A DNA stretch of 64,000 bases from Ichthyophis bannanicus. Taxonomy: Eukaryota; Chordata; Amphibia; Gymnophiona; Ichthyophiidae. The stretch spans positions 18,477,080-18,541,079 of the forward strand of contig CM066033.1 in assembly GCA_033557465.1 (NCBI GenBank). The letters run 5' to 3'. Positions 62,369 through 64,000 of the stretch are shown piece by piece. A program made the translations under genes and the position numbers. Position 1 is the stretch's first letter; each line of letters opens with the position of its first letter. The notes beneath the pieces were generated by a model. The model had not been told where the DNA came from, ran no database searches, and saw only the letters and a program-made list of their open reading frames with translations.

Positions 62369-63428
62369 AGGACAGATCCCTTGGGCACACCACTGGTAAC
62401 ATCCTTCTCCTCAGAGTGAGCTCCATTTACCTGTACTCTTTGTCGCCTCCCACCCAACCAATTTCTAACCCAAGCAGTAACTTTAGGGTCCATCCCTAGG
62501 GTGCTCAGTTTGTTTATAAGTCGCCTGTGAGGAACAGTGTCAAAGGCTTTACTGAAATCTAAATACACCACATCTAGAGCTCTCCCTCAGTCCAACTCCC
62601 TGGTCACCCAGTCAAAGCAATCAATCAGATTTGTCTGACAAGACCTGCCTCTGGTGAATCCATGCTGCCTCGGATCCTGTAATCCGCTGGACTCCAGAAA
62701 CCTCACTATTTTCTCTTTCAGCAGCATTTCCAATAATTTACTCACCACCGAAGTTAAACTAACCGGCCTGTAGTTTTCAACCACATCCTTACTTCCACTT
62801 TTGTGTAAAGGCACCACATGAGCCTCTCTGCAGTCCTTTGGCACCACTCCCGACTCCAACGAGGCATTGAAAAGGTCAGTCAGTGGAGTTGCTAGAACGT
62901 CCCCAAGTTCGCTCAGTATTCTAGGGTGTATCCCATCCGGTCCCATCACTTTGTCTACTTTAAGTTGAGCTAGTTTCTCACAAACACAGTCTTCTGAAAA
63001 TTGTTCAAGATGTCCCTCGCTTCTGTTCCTATTTGTGGGTGTTTTCTGAGGTCCTGCTCCTGGTTCTTCATCTGTGAACACAGAACAAAAATATTTGTTA
63101 AGCAATTCCGCTTTATCCTTATCGGCTTCTACATATTCCCCCCCTGCACCCTTGAGTCTGACAATACCACTTTTGCCCTTCCTCTTCTCACTAATATATC
63201 TGAAAAATGTCTTATCCCCCCATTTTATTGCATTGGCTATTTCCTCCTCCTTTTGAATCTTTGCCTTCTTGACTACTTTGCTAGCTTCTTTAAGTTTTTC
63301 CAAATACAGATGCCTGTCCTCCTCTCTCTGTGATCTCTTGTATTTCATGAAGGCCTCCCTCTTTTTCTTCACTTTTTCAGCTACTTCCTTCGAAAACCAT
63401 AGCGGTCTCCTTTTCCTTTTGCCTTTAT

Positions 63429-63992
63429 TTACCATTTTAACAAAAGGTTGGTTGCCCTTAAAATACCCCCTTTCAGTTTTGCCCACTGTTTTTCTACATC
63501 CCCCAGCTGTTCCCATCCCACTAACGACTCCCTGAGGTATTGGCCCATCTTCGCAAAGTTAGTCTTCCTAAAGTCTAAGATCCTCACCTTGGAATGGATT
63601 CTAACAGCCCTAGTCCTAATACTGAACCACACCATCTGGTGATCACTGGATGCAAAATGATCTCCCACTACAACATCAGAAACACTTTCACCATTGGTAA
63701 GCACCAAGTCCAGTATGGCCCCGTCACGTGTGGGGTCTGTTACCAATTGCCTGAATAGTTCTCCCTGTAGAGAATCCAGGATCTCCTTACTTCTAGATGA
63801 TACTGCAGCAGGAATGTGCCAATCAACATCTGGCATATTGAAATCTCCTATCAGTAGCACTTCCCCTTTCCTAGCATTGCTGCGTATGTCTTCAATTAAC
63901 TCTCTGTCCACCTCTTCCTCTTGTGAGGGAGGTCTGTATATCACACCAATGCAAATAGATTTCTCTTTCCCTCTTTCTAGTTTAACCCACAA
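63429..63992 (-). pseudogene. CR1-D endonuclease domain C-terminal part
   Basis: ICIGVIYRPPSQEEEVDREL, VLLIGDFNMPDVDW, LDLVLTNGESVSDVVVGDHF and ASSDHQMVWFSIRT are the last blocks of a CR1 AP endonuclease, with GDFN and SDH residues present. The N-terminal part is beyond the window. The frame differs from RT, with the break near 63450-63500. Confidence 0.88.
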
Positions 63993-64000
63993 TGCCTCCT

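Larger units (their letters stand above)
59870..63516 (-). pseudogene. CR1-D reverse transcriptase, split by the half-L1
   Basis: 63516-62587: GPDGIHPRILSELGD, YRPVSLTSVVSKLLEMLLKE and QHGFTRGRSCQTNL. 62571 on: VYLDFSKAFDTVPHRRLINK (block A) and TSGVPKGSVLGPILF (block B). After the insertion, at about 60690-60750, FADDTKICNRVDT (block C, catalytic DD intact), then SKCKVMHLG-type and MPLYKSLVRPHLEYSVQFW blocks to a stop near 59870. One TGA between 62587 and 62571. Confidence 0.88.
59806..64000 (-). mobile_element. CR1-like LINE (CR1-D), long copy running off the window
   Basis: Minus-strand CR1 with endonuclease, RT and C-terminal region in order. The 3' tail at 59806 reads, inverted, ATGTTTCTATGTTTCTATG. 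A half-L1 (60772-62352) sits inside its RT. Coding breaks are few: a frameshift between endonuclease and RT, one TGA near 62584-62586, and the insertion. The 5' end is outside the window. Confidence 0.9.

Overview
This window is vertebrate nuclear DNA made almost entirely of nested transposable elements. The mix is L1/Tx1-like, L2-like, CR1-like and site-type (REL-endonuclease) LINEs, a Penelope-like element, a Tc1 element, a hAT MITE, an LTR retroelement and five copies or fragments of DIRS-type tyrosine-recombinase retrotransposons plus a short DIRS derivative. The only host-type gene visible is the last exon of a C2H2 zinc-finger gene of the KRAB/poly-finger type. Heavy DIRS loads together with L2, CR1 and Tx1-type LINEs suggest an amphibian (a caecilian would fit), but the sequence alone does not prove the species.

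Layout. 1-9533: a plus-strand Tx1/L1-like LINE (LINE-A) split by a complete minus-strand DIRS element (DIRS-A, 3247-8987). 9540-12221: a decayed Penelope-like element interrupted by an L2-tail fragment, then an unrecognised 276-codon ORF. 12222-14460: a Tc1 transposase relic split by a non-autonomous DIRS derivative. 14474-25207: a second DIRS (DIRS-B) carrying a 5.4-kb Tx1/L1-like LINE (LINE-B). 25208-29270: a nearly complete L2-like LINE whose 5' end is a GC-rich tandem array. 29370-36923: a hAT MITE and a zinc-finger locus in which finger fragments alternate with tails of one REL-type LINE, plus a second unrecognised ORF. 36929-54389: a long LTR element with almost identical LTRs and a 5-bp target duplication, holding two complete DIRS elements (DIRS-C, best preserved, and DIRS-D). 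54395-64000: CR1 copies, an L2 3' end, a truncated DIRS (DIRS-E) and an ORF1-only half-L1 with a perfect 16-bp target duplication inside a CR1.

The DIRS copies share one plan: GAG, then RT-RNase H-methyltransferase-like, then tyrosine recombinase, flanked by inverted terminal repeats and carrying an internal complementary region (ICR) that joins the reverse complements of both outer ends. In every copy the recombinase frame is -1 relative to RT, and that -1 frame stays open far back across RT. In DIRS-C it forms a 957-codon frame with no AUG near the recombinase N-terminus. The most notable observations are this overlap, the exact AAG-triplet integration of DIRS-A into LINE-A, the young LTR element with eroded coding capacity and two nested DIRS, the repeated zinc-finger/REL-LINE junctions, the half-L1, and the tandem 5' array of the L2 element.
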